Shown: one piece after another, positions 1 through 5,573 of the stretch | How the letters are laid out: the number at the start of each line of letters is the position of its first letter | Position numbering within the stretch: position 1 is the stretch's first letter | Assembly (NCBI GenBank): GCA_964516325.1 | Contig: CAZFAP010000231.1 | Span: forward strand, 1-5,784 | DNA: 5,784 nucleotides | Source of the DNA: CAZFAP01 sp964516325 | Lineage (GTDB): Bacteria; Auribacterota; JABMQX01 | Reading direction: 5' to 3' | The notes under the pieces: model-generated | Seen by the model: the letters and a program-made list of their open reading frames with translations, nothing else | Databases searched by the model: none | Told to the model about the DNA's origin: nothing | Translations under genes and position numbers: made by a program

Positions 1-7
1 CACCCTC

Positions 8-46
8 AAAAAAATGTGAAAATCCCAATCAGGTGCGGAAGTTGGG
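8..46 (-). terminator. Weak possible terminator after the CARDB gene
   Basis: Reading the minus strand just past the TAG stop (47-49), CCCAA (46-42) can pair with TTGGG (28-24) across a 13-nt loop. A TTTT run (22-19) and a run of seven T (14-8) follow. The stem is only 5 bp, so this is a marginal candidate placed where a terminator would be expected. The T-richness is seen; the function is inferred. Confidence 0.22.
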
Positions 47-1178
47 CTAAGGCGCCGCCAACCGGTAGAACATGCGCAACGCGGCGGGGGGAACGTAAAT
101 GCTCAGGATGGCCCCGGTTCCTGCAATTTCGTCCTGGGTCTCGGTCCCGTCCTCTGTGAGGTAGAAAGGCTCTCTCGCCCACAGCCCTTCTTCCATGGCA
201 CCGCATGTTTCAAGATGGTGCGTCAGACCAGAAATGCTCTGAAAGTCAATCCGCACTCTGCCATTCGCCATCTTATTGATTGCGACGATGCGAAGGGTTT
301 CCGGGCCAGTGATCGCAATGGCCTTGGCAAACTGGTTATTGGCCTCACTTTCTTCGTAAACGTAGTTGTAGACGTCCGCCAGCACAATGAGATAGTAATT
401 CCCGGCGGGAACGTTCGGGACAGTCACAGTCTGCCCGAGAGTGTAAGTCCCTCCAGCCGCCACCGGCTGTGACCGCGCCAACTGTGCAAGNNNNNNNNNN
501 NNNNNNNNNNNNNNNNNNNNNNNNNNNNNNNNNNNNNNNNNNNNNNNNNNNNNNNNNNNNNNNNNNNNNNNNNNNNNNNNNNNNNNNNNNCACAACCTCG
601 TCCGCCGACAGATACAGCGTGTCGTACCACGTAGCCTTCGCCTCCTCATTACCCCGGTTCTCCACCTCCCACGAGACGTCCATCGTGTGCTGCGTCGCCG
701 CAGACGGGGGCGCGGTCATCCCCGTTGGTCTGAGGTCCGGTGTCTTGATTTCTATGGAAGCCACACGCTGATTGTTCCCCTCGTCCGCTTCGTAAACGTA
801 GTTGTAGACGTCCACCAGCACGATGAGATAGTAATTCCCGGCGGGAACGTTCGGCACCGTCACAGTCTGCCCGAGAGTGTAAGTCCCTCCAGCCGCCACC
901 GGCTGTGACCGCGCCAACTGTGCAAGGGTGAGGTCTCCTGCCCCCACAACCTCGTCCGCCGACAGATACAGCGTGTCGTACCACGTAGCCTTCGCCTCCC
1001 CATTACCCCGGTTCTCCACATCCCACGAAACCTCCATCGTGTGCTGCGTCGTTGCAGACGCTGGAGCCGTTATCCCCGTAGGTCTCAGGTCGGGTTGACC
1101 CAACGCGCTGGATGCGACCACAAAGAGCGTTGCCGTACCAAGAACGCACGCACGTCCCTTGATGGCAATTGGACTCAT
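47..1178 (-). CDS. Secreted CARDB-repeat protein, interrupted by an assembly gap
   Basis: This is a predicted exported adhesion-type or structural protein. The start at 1178 is chosen because GGAGG (1185-1189) sits 6 nt upstream and a signal peptide follows at once: residues 1-27, basic then hydrophobic, probable cleavage after ALG. An in-frame ATG at 1280 lacks these. From residue 29 come two CARDB (PF07705-type) Ig-like repeats of 118 residues. Both carry 'DLRPTG', 'VSW.VENRG', 'WYDTLYLSADEVV', 'GNYYLIVL' and 'NNQ'. A C-terminal region of about 85 residues then ends 'LRMFYRLAAP' at a TAG stop (47-49); such endings are common in PVC-type secreted proteins. The 100 N at 491-590 break the frame artificially. 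With the 18 nt seen in the intact repeat, the frame closes and the protein has about 349 residues; more repeats may be hidden. The binding partner is unknown. No LPXTG or PEP-CTERM sorting signal is seen. Confidence 0.85.
305..740 (-). repeat. CARDB repeat unit 2, containing the gap
   Basis: This is the second copy of the tandem coding repeat, from 'PDLRPTGMTAPP' to 'AIAITG'. It measures 436 nt here only because 100 N replace what would be 18 nt in the intact copy, which restores 354 nt. Bases 423-490 match 859-926 exactly (68 nt) and 591-645 match 945-999 exactly (55 nt), so the gap is flanked on both sides by exact repeat sequence. Confidence 0.88.
491..590. other. Scaffold gap (100 N) of unknown true length
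   Basis: There are exactly 100 N, the usual placeholder for an unknown gap size. By alignment with the intact repeat, the missing sequence corresponds to positions 927-944 (18 nt), or to 18 nt plus whole 354-bp units. Either restores the frame, whereas 100 nt does not. The missing part should encode the GAGDLT-like stretch between 'ADEVV' and 'LAQLARS'. Confidence 0.95.
741..1094 (-). repeat. CARDB repeat unit 1 (354 bp, 118 residues)
   Basis: This is the complete first copy of the tandem repeat, from 'PDLRPTGITAPA' to 'ASIEIKT'. It directly abuts unit 2 with no linker. The central part (859-999) matches unit 2 at every base present on each side of the gap. Divergence is concentrated at the unit ends, which suggests recent duplication or gene conversion of the centre. 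Confidence 0.9.
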
Positions 1179-1184
1179 GTTTAC

Positions 1185-1189
1185 CCTCC
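1185..1189 (-). promoter_or_regulatory. Ribosome binding site deciding the CARDB start
   Basis: The minus strand reads GGGAGGGTAAACATG. GGAGG lies 6 nt before the ATG at 1178, directly ahead of the signal peptide. It decides between this start and the longer in-frame reading from 1280. Confidence 0.8.
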
Positions 1190-1244
1190 CGCAGAAGGAG
1201 TTATTGTGTAAATTCGGGTTTTTGCTCCCGCCGGACGATGCTCC

Positions 1245-1274
1245 AGTATACAGGGCGCGACCTGCGAAAGTAAA
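1245..1274 (-). promoter_or_regulatory. Candidate sigma70 promoter for the CARDB gene
   Basis: On the minus strand, TTTACT (1274-1269) and TATACT (1250-1245) are separated by 18 nt. They match the -35 consensus at 4 of 6 and the -10 consensus at 5 of 6 positions. Transcription would begin near 1238, giving a 5' leader of about 60 nt before the ATG at 1178. The boxes are seen; promoter activity is inferred. Confidence 0.5.
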
Positions 1275-1523
1275 GAACATCTTAGGTGGGCACGTGATGC
1301 CTGACTCTTGGGGGGAGCTGCGTTGCAGTACCCCGAGGTCGTCCCTCCCAGGGGGACGCGAGGCGGCTTGGAGTGCACGAGCTTTGCTCCCGTTTTCGAG
1401 AGATGAAGTCTTACTTCAGCAGGCCAAGCCGGGGTCAACCCCCCAGATGGATCTCCCCCGAAACCGGGATGTTCGCCCCTGTCGCGGGGAGCACGAGGAT
1501 TATTTCCGGATGCCGAATGGGTC
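1275..1523. other. Intergenic stretch with no supported gene
   Basis: This lies between the two divergent candidate promoters. Open frames cross it on both strands, but none has a recognisable protein motif, and the rightward one runs over the start of the CARDB gene. Only short inverted repeats are visible: CGTCCC/GGGACG at 1340-1358 and TGAAGT/ACTTCA at 1404-1418. I see no RNA gene here. Confidence 0.5.
1404..1418. repeat. Short perfect inverted repeat (possible operator)
   Basis: TGAAGT and ACTTCA are perfect 6-bp arms around a 3-nt CTT centre. It lies between the divergent promoters, where an operator could sit, but 6-bp arms can occur by chance. No second copy was noticed in the window. 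Confidence 0.2.
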
Positions 1524-1552
1524 TTGACAAAACAGCGGAAATGAAGTAATAT
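1524..1552 (+). promoter_or_regulatory. Strong consensus sigma70 promoter
   Basis: TTGACA (1524-1529, perfect -35) is followed after exactly 17 nt by TAATAT (1547-1552, 4 of 6 matches to TATAAT, AT-rich). The expected start of transcription is near 1559. It points towards the lipoprotein-peptidase operon beginning at 1688, but a terminator-like hairpin stands in between. It is the best promoter-like sequence in the window. Confidence 0.75.
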
Positions 1553-1558
1553 GCTGCC

Positions 1559-1649
1559 ATAAAGTTACAACCAAGGCCACTGCAAAGAAAACAGGGCAGG
1601 AGTGGCGATGTGGTGCTCGGCCGCCCGTCACGCTCCTGCCCTTTTTCTT
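1559..1649 (+). ncRNA. Possible short RNA or attenuated leader
   Basis: The transcript predicted from the promoter at 1524-1552 would start near 1559 and meet a long hairpin with a U-tract ending near 1649. That defines a possible RNA of about 90 nt, most of it one hairpin. It could be a free small RNA or a 5' leader controlling the operon at 1688 by termination or read-through. I recognise no riboswitch or known RNA family in it. The boundaries are inferred from promoter and hairpin only. Confidence 0.3.
1585..1649 (+). terminator. Long hairpin with U-tract upstream of the operon
   Basis: AGGGCAGGAG (1593-1602) pairs perfectly with CTCCTGCCCT (1633-1642). After one bulged C (1592), AAGAAAA (1585-1591) pairs with TTTTCTT (1643-1649), giving 17 base pairs in all. 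The GC-rich core followed by TTTTT and flanked by A on the other side looks like an intrinsic terminator, possibly working on both strands. The roughly 30-nt loop is long for a terminator but can fold further (GGCG 1604-1607 with CGCC 1622-1625). Confidence 0.6.
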
Positions 1650-1687
1650 GCGCTCGGGGGAAAACGCTACAGAAACGGAGGGCAGCG

Positions 1688-2086
1688 ATGAACGGTTACG
1701 GTTGGGAGCAACGGGCAACGCGGCGATTCCCTTTTCGTGCGGCATGGACGTTTCTTTCTTTTCTCATCCTGACGTGTCTTGTGAACGGCTGCGTGGTGAA
1801 TGACATCTCCGTTGTGTCTTACCACTCGAGCGCGGAGGTGAAGCCCGCGGAGACCTCATCCCGCCCCGTGGTGGGCTCTTCTCCGTTTCCCTGGGACATT
1901 GTCCTGAGAGGAGCGAGCGACATCCTGACCGGCGCCCGTAAGAAAGCCATAGAGGAGAAAGTCGGGTATCGCGAGTCGCGTTCGTTCAGCCTCTTTCACT
2001 TGAAGAAGGCGGAGAGCTTGCGTGGAACCTGCGGGAAAGGTGCCGGTCAGCAGACCGAGCGTCCCCGCACGGAGTCGGCGAAATGA
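1688..2086 (+). CDS. Small lipoprotein of unknown function (operon gene 1)
   Basis: This is a predicted 132-residue lipoprotein that I do not recognise. The start at 1688 is chosen because GGAGGG (1677-1682) lies 5 nt upstream and the protein then opens with a signal sequence: basic residues at 9-17, a hydrophobic core at about 18-32, and a lipobox-like 'LVNGC' with Cys35 as the probable lipidated residue. Asn at -2 is not the commonest choice. The frame stays open upstream to 1610, but that reading passes through the hairpin and lacks a ribosome site. The mature part is about 98 residues, with a low-complexity polar stretch, a 'SSPFPWDIVLRGASDIL' segment, and a Lys/Arg-rich end. Its TGA stop overlaps the next start (ATGA, 2083-2086), so the two are probably translationally coupled. 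Location in the outer or inner membrane facing the periplasm is inferred. Confidence 0.7.
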   Translation: MNGYGWEQRATRRFPFRAAWTFLSFLILTCLVNGCVVNDISVVSYHSSAEVKPAETSSRPVVGSSPFPWDIVLRGASDILTGARKKAIEEKVGYRESRSFSLFHLKKAESLRGTCGKGAGQQTERPRTESAK

Positions 2087-2514
2087 ACGGCATCCGGCGA
2101 CTCCTCGCTTTCCTTGTGGGGGTATGCGTCTTCGGCTGCCGCACAATTTCGGAGCCGCCGCGCCCGCACAATGAGGAAGCGGTTCTCCGTGTGTGGGATG
2201 CCCTCGCGTCTCGCTATGGGAGCGACGGTTTGTTCGAGTGTGAGTATCTCCGCGTTCTCGACGGGAAAATTGAGATCGAGAAACCCTACGCGGTTTCTGA
2301 CATTGCCGTGCTCGCGTACTCTCCTTCCAGAAGTGCAGTGACGTTCTTCCGGACGGTTGACTCGAATCCGGCAGAAGGCGAGGTCGTCGTGGACGGCGCC
2401 ACACTCCATTTTCATCCTTGCCATAAAGGGGAATCCCTCTTCGTCGCATGGAAGCGCCATCTGGCCGAGTCTCAACCTGGAACACTAACCGAATGCATGA
2501 GGCTGAAGAAATGA
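2083..2514 (+). CDS. Small lipoprotein of unknown function (operon gene 2)
   Basis: This is a predicted 143-residue lipoprotein that I do not recognise. GGAG (2071-2074) lies 8 nt before the ATG. Residues 1-18 form a compact signal peptide (Arg5-Arg6, hydrophobic 7-18) ending in 'VFGC', with Cys19 the likely lipidated residue. Residue +2 is Arg, not Asp, so inner-membrane retention is not indicated. The mature region has a helical-looking segment (about 31-46) and then alternating hydrophobic stretches ('KIEIEKPYAVSDIAVLAY', 'AVTFFRTVD', 'EVVVDGATLHFHP') that suggest a small beta-rich fold. Three further cysteines (53, 113, 138) could allow a disulfide. Both ends overlap neighbours by ATGA, placing it between another lipoprotein and a cysteine peptidase. 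It might anchor, activate or inhibit the peptidase, but nothing in the sequence shows which. Confidence 0.75.
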   Translation: MNGIRRLLAFLVGVCVFGCRTISEPPRPHNEEAVLRVWDALASRYGSDGLFECEYLRVLDGKIEIEKPYAVSDIAVLAYSPSRSAVTFFRTVDSNPAEGEVVVDGATLHFHPCHKGESLFVAWKRHLAESQPGTLTECMRLKK

Positions 2515-3344
2515 AAACGTTGGCGGAGATGGAGAAGTATCGAGAAGCAATCGTTCGGAGAGGCGTACCGCCCGAAACGCCGCGGACGACCGATTACGGT
2601 CCTCCTCCCGGACCGGTCGAGATGCCGACGAGGAAAAGCTGGCTCGAATTTCGCGGCCCGATCCGAGACCAGGGAACGGAAGGCTCGTGCGCGGGATACG
2701 GAATGCTGAAGGTGTATGAGATGGAGCATTTGCGGTTAACCGGCGCGCAACTCAACGCCAGCGAGCGCTTCTGCTACAACCTCGCCAAAATCGTGGATGA
2801 GGCGCCCGGAGATTTCATCGAGCAGGAGGGCACGACCCTCGGCGCCGTGGCAAGGGTTCTCCGGCACTACGGAGTTTGCGACGAAGCGGACTGACGCTAC
2901 ATCTCCGGCGACCGAACTCACCCCGAAATCGCTCGATTCCTCGAAATCCTTCGAAAAGCCAGAAAACGCAGAATCGCCGAGTATCGAAACCTCCTCAAAG
3001 ACGGCGTCAACGATTCCACCCGCACGGCCGTCAAACAAGCGCTCTGCCGCCGCCCAATCGCGTGCGCACTTCTCGTGGACGAGAACTGGTTCAGCGTCGG
3101 GCGAGATGGGTTCATCGCGCCCGGGGCCGAAATGGTCGGCGGCCACGCCGTCGCCCTCGCGTCCTACGACGACGAACGTGAACACCGCGGACTCACCGGC
3201 TGGTTCGGATTCATCAACTCCTGGTCCGAGTCCTGGGGCAACCGCGGCATCGGCTACCTCTCCTACGCCTCCTTCGTCCGCGCCCTCCTCTCCTCCCACG
3301 AAATCGTGCTTTCGAGAGAACCCACCGGACCGGAAATCGCTTGA
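2511..3344 (+). pseudogene. Papain-like (C1A) cysteine peptidase split by one in-frame TGA
   Basis: This is a peptidase of the papain family, which cleaves peptide bonds with a Cys-His-Asn triad. Start 2511 overlaps the previous stop (ATGA), with GAGG (2499-2502) 8 nt upstream. 'IRDQGTEGSCAGYG' gives the oxyanion Gln54 and nucleophile Cys60. A TGA (2892-2894) then stands at codon 128, after 'HYGVCDEAD'. The same frame continues without another stop for 149 sense codons: 'RYISGD', a helix, 'AVKQALCRRPIACALLV', then 'GGHAVALASYDD' (His212) and 'GFINSWSESWGNRGIGY' (Asn236). All catalytic residues and their spacing fit one peptidase of about 277 residues. TGG for TGA would give 'DEADWRY', a natural papain-family context. 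The separate pieces are 2511-2894 and about 3075-3344. No signal peptide is present, unlike its two lipoprotein partners. A nonsense mutation, a base error or read-through are all possible. The other three plus-strand genes whose ends are in the window also stop at TGA, so the code looks standard. Confidence 0.85.
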
Positions 3345-3370
3345 CACGGGGCAGGATTGGGTCGATTAAT
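3341..3370 (+). promoter_or_regulatory. Possible promoter for the LamG gene
   Basis: TTGACA (3341-3346, perfect -35) overlaps the peptidase stop codon. With an 18-nt spacer, ATTAAT (3365-3370) matches the -10 consensus at 4 of 6. It would give a leader of about 140 nt before the ATG at 3519, separating this gene from the upstream operon. The -35 is strong and the -10 weak. Confidence 0.35.
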
Positions 3371-3503
3371 TGGCTGTGAGCGGCGCGCTTTAGCACTGCC
3401 ACTGGCTGCGATGCCGTCGCCGTCGGAGACGGTGCGGGAACCACGCCGAAGGAGCGAGTATGACTCTCGAGCAACTCATCGGCGGAAAGGGCGAAGGCAA
3501 CAC

Positions 3504-3513
3504 AGGAGGAGGA
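3504..3513 (+). promoter_or_regulatory. Ribosome binding site deciding the LamG start
   Basis: AGGAGGAGGA contains GGAGG at 3508-3512, 6 nt before the ATG at 3519, which opens a signal peptide. It argues against the longer in-frame reading from TTG at 3357, whose extra 54 residues are Arg-rich and unlike a secreted protein's N-terminus. Confidence 0.8.
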
Positions 3514-3518
3514 AATAC

Positions 3519-5291
3519 ATGCATCCATCTCACCATCGCTGCAGGGAGTTCAGAAGGGCAGTACGACTTCTTGGTATTGTTCTTTGGTCAGTCGAGATAC
3601 AGGCAGCCAGTTTTTATTTTGACGGGAACGACGACTATGTCTTTTTCGGCGACGTGCTGGATTTTAGCGGTCCGTTCACCCTCGAAGCCTGGGTGTTGCT
3701 CGAACCCGGCGCAACGGGTCATCCGCCCACATGGGACACGGATATCGTCGCCAAGGTGGGCGGCATCGCCGGTAACAACGGATACGAACTGGCTTACGGC
3801 GTGGACGAAAATCCTGACGAGTTAGCCTGCCTTTTCAATACCGGCGGTAACGTCTGGCCGCAATACAAGCTGTCAAGACCGGTTGACGACATCCACGGGT
3901 GTTGGATGCATCTCGCGGGAACGTACGATGGCGATACGCTTGCAGTTTACCGCAACGGAAACTCTCTGGGGTCGCAGAGCGTCGGTTCGCAAACAATTGC
4001 CGATTCCGGGTCTCCCCTGATGATAGGCGCCAATGCCAACAACATGAACTACTGGCAGGGGTGGATAGACGAGGTGCGCATCTGGAACGTCGCGCGCACG
4101 GAGGCGGAGCTTCGTTCCACGATGTATCGCTCCATCGGGGGCACGGAACCGGGGTTGATCGGGTACTGGAACTTTGACACCGGCTTCGGGGGGGATGTTG
4201 TTCACGACCTGAGCAGCGGAGGAAACAACGGCGCCTTGCGAAACGGTGTGCAGTGGTCTATGCTCAACTCGCCGCGCGCCGAAATCTGGGGCGTCAAATC
4301 GAAGGGGCGAGGCGCCCTGGCTGGCTCTGAACCTCCGGCGACGCTCTTCCGTTTCAACACGGATGGATCAGAGTTTGTCGTTGTTGGACCTGTCACCCTC
4401 GCGGGGGAAGAGATTGACGTGGACGCGATGGCCATGTCCCCGCGCGGCACTCTGCTTGCACTGCAGGTCGGGGTTGGAGGATCGCGGTTGATTACTATTG
4501 ACCCGGAGAGCGCTGCCGCCACTGTAATAGGTCCGGTTCTCGACCAACGCGACATCCGCGGTGGCGCCTTCACGATTTCGGGCCGGTTGATCGTCGCGGA
4601 CGCTACGTTCGACGAGGTCTTGGAGATTGATGGCGACACAGGATTACCGCTGGGTCAAGCGGTCAAACTCCGTCTCAACAACCTGGACTTCGATCTCCCG
4701 GATTACTGTGACCTGGCCCAATCTCACGACGGGTCGCTTATGCTCGGCACACAAAGCACACTGTACGCGCTGAACATCGAGACCGGAGAGATGAGGCTCT
4801 TATTCCAGGATCCCAACCCCGGGGCCGAGGGCTCGCTTGTCGGGATAGATGGGCTGGCTTTCTCGCCCATTGCCGAAGACGTGCGAGGGGTGTGCATTTA
4901 CGACATATCCCTGGAAGACGATCTCTACTCATACGATCGAGGGGCTGCGTACTCGCGGTCTCTTCTTTTCCGAAACATTATCCCTTTGTATAATGCCGGG
5001 CGAGGCGACCTCGCTGCCCTCCCGGCAGGTCGGTGCGAGATTCTCCACTGGGGCATCGAGGGAGGTGCGCCGGAGCTCAGGACCGTTTGTCGCAGGGGCG
5101 TTTTCGCCTGGTTTGAGATGACTGAGGATTTAGTGACCGCTGACTGGCAGATAGTGCCCGGTTCAGGGCTGCTCATCCCGGAAACGGACATCTTCTACAG
5201 TTTCCCTCAGACATGGCCCGCTCTCCCATTTGCGAGCCGAGTCGGTTTCTTCCGCATCGGCACGTCAACCAAGAGTCCGACGGGCCTTTGA
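3519..5291 (+). CDS. Secreted LamG/jellyroll protein with propeller-like region
   Basis: This is a predicted exported protein of 590 residues, probably binding a surface or glycan. Residues 1-29 form a signal peptide (Arg-rich 7-16, hydrophobic 17-25, probable cleavage after 'IQA'). Residues about 30-247 match the concanavalin-like LamG/Laminin_G_3 fold: 'ASFYFDGNDDYVFFGD', 'FTLEAWVLLE', 'WMHLAGTYDGDTLAVYRNG', 'PLMIGAN', 'WQGWIDEVRIWNVARTEAEL', 'LIGYWNFD'. Residues about 270-475 hold repeated strands of the kind 'LFRFNTDGSEFVVVGP', 'LITIDPESAAATVIGP', 'VLEIDGDTGLPLG' and 'LYALNIETGEMRLLF', which suggest a beta-propeller. The C-terminal part (about 500-590) ends near 'RVGFFRIGTS', similar in style to the end of the CARDB protein. 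No catalytic motif, LPXTG or PEP-CTERM signal is seen. Its partner is unknown. The gene lies 174 nt beyond the peptidase on the same strand, probably as its own unit. Confidence 0.88.
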   Translation: MHPSHHRCREFRRAVRLLGIVLWSVEIQAASFYFDGNDDYVFFGDVLDFSGPFTLEAWVLLEPGATGHPPTWDTDIVAKVGGIAGNNGYELAYGVDENPDELACLFNTGGNVWPQYKLSRPVDDIHGCWMHLAGTYDGDTLAVYRNGNSLGSQSVGSQTIADSGSPLMIGANANNMNYWQGWIDEVRIWNVARTEAELRSTMYRSIGGTEPGLIGYWNFDTGFGGDVVHDLSSGGNNGALRNGVQWSMLNSPRAEIWGVKSKGRGALAGSEPPATLFRFNTDGSEFVVVGPVTLAGEEIDVDAMAMSPRGTLLALQVGVGGSRLITIDPESAAATVIGPVLDQRDIRGGAFTISGRLIVADATFDEVLEIDGDTGLPLGQAVKLRLNNLDFDLPDYCDLAQSHDGSLMLGTQSTLYALNIETGEMRLLFQDPNPGAEGSLVGIDGLAFSPIAEDVRGVCIYDISLEDDLYSYDRGAAYSRSLLFRNIIPLYNAGRGDLAALPAGRCEILHWGIEGGAPELRTVCRRGVFAWFEMTEDLVTADWQIVPGSGLLIPETDIFYSFPQTWPALPFASRVGFFRIGTSTKSPTGL

Positions 5292-5357
5292 ATCGGGAGA
5301 AAGCGAACTTGTCTTGCTGCGCAAGGGCGGGGGCATTGAGAGGAACAGCGGCGATCG

Positions 5358-5385
5358 CCCGCACGAGGGTGGGTATTCGTGCGGG
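5358..5385 (+). repeat. GC-rich hairpin downstream of the LamG gene
   Basis: CCCGCACGA (5358-5366) pairs perfectly with TCGTGCGGG (5377-5385) around a 10-nt centre; one G-T pair could extend it inward. It lies 66 nt past the LamG stop. TTTTT follows only at 5399-5403, 13 nt after the stem, so it is not a standard intrinsic terminator, though it could slow polymerase or protect the mRNA 3' end. Confidence 0.5.
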
Positions 5386-5395
5386 AGGCCGTGGG

Positions 5396-5452
5396 ACGTT
5401 TTTCCCAAGACGACTATGTAATCAGCGCCTCTTGAGGAGGCCATAAAAACGT
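5396..5452. repeat. ACGTTTTT / AAAAACGT inverted repeat
   Basis: ACGTTTTT (5396-5403) and AAAAACGT (5445-5452) are perfect 8-bp inverted copies 41 nt apart. CGTGGGAC also occurs directly repeated at 5390-5397 and 5450-5457, and GAGGCC shortly before each. The cluster fills much of the 282-nt gap before the next gene. Its function is unknown; it could be a regulatory or recombination site, or chance. Confidence 0.35.
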
Positions 5453-5573
5453 GGGACAGATAAGAGGTTCGGCGAGTCCCCGCTAACAAACGACTCGCGA
5501 CTGTTGCTCTGTGTCTTGCAGATTGTCTACTTTGTGCTGTTCAGGCGCAACTGTCCGGCGCACATCAGGACTT

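Noticed and set aside
591..649. Apparent frameshift in the CARDB gene at the gap
   Set aside because: It is an artefact of the 100-N placeholder; an 18-nt fill restores a single frame.
1159..1527. Rightward 122-codon open frame across the divergent region
   Set aside because: It overlaps the start, signal peptide and ribosome site of the CARDB gene on the other strand, covers that gene's promoter, and has no recognisable motif or ribosome site.
1856..2485. Minus-strand 209-codon open frame opposite the two lipoproteins
   Set aside because: It lies across two plus-strand genes that have ribosome sites, lipoboxes and ATGA overlaps, and it shows no family motif.
2892..2894. Alternative genetic code with UGA read as Trp or Gly
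   Set aside because: Four plus-strand genes end sensibly at TGA, two of them in ATGA overlaps with the next start, and Trp is otherwise encoded by TGG, so UGA is an ordinary stop here.
3299..3310. Small inverted repeat CACGA/TCGTG near the peptidase end as a terminator
   Set aside because: It is a 5-bp stem within coding sequence with no T-tract after it.
2736..3347. Long minus-strand open frame (203 codons) opposite the peptidase
   Set aside because: It is the antisense of a frame with clear papain-family motifs. Its Gly/Val/Asp/Glu-rich composition is that expected of an antisense shadow in GC-rich DNA.
3357..3518. N-terminal extension of the LamG protein from TTG 3357
   Set aside because: The extra residues are Arg-rich and unlike an export signal, whereas AGGAGG and a signal peptide mark 3519 as the start.
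4989..4994. Perfect TATAAT inside the LamG gene
   Set aside because: No acceptable -35 box lies 16-18 nt upstream, and no gene starts soon after it.
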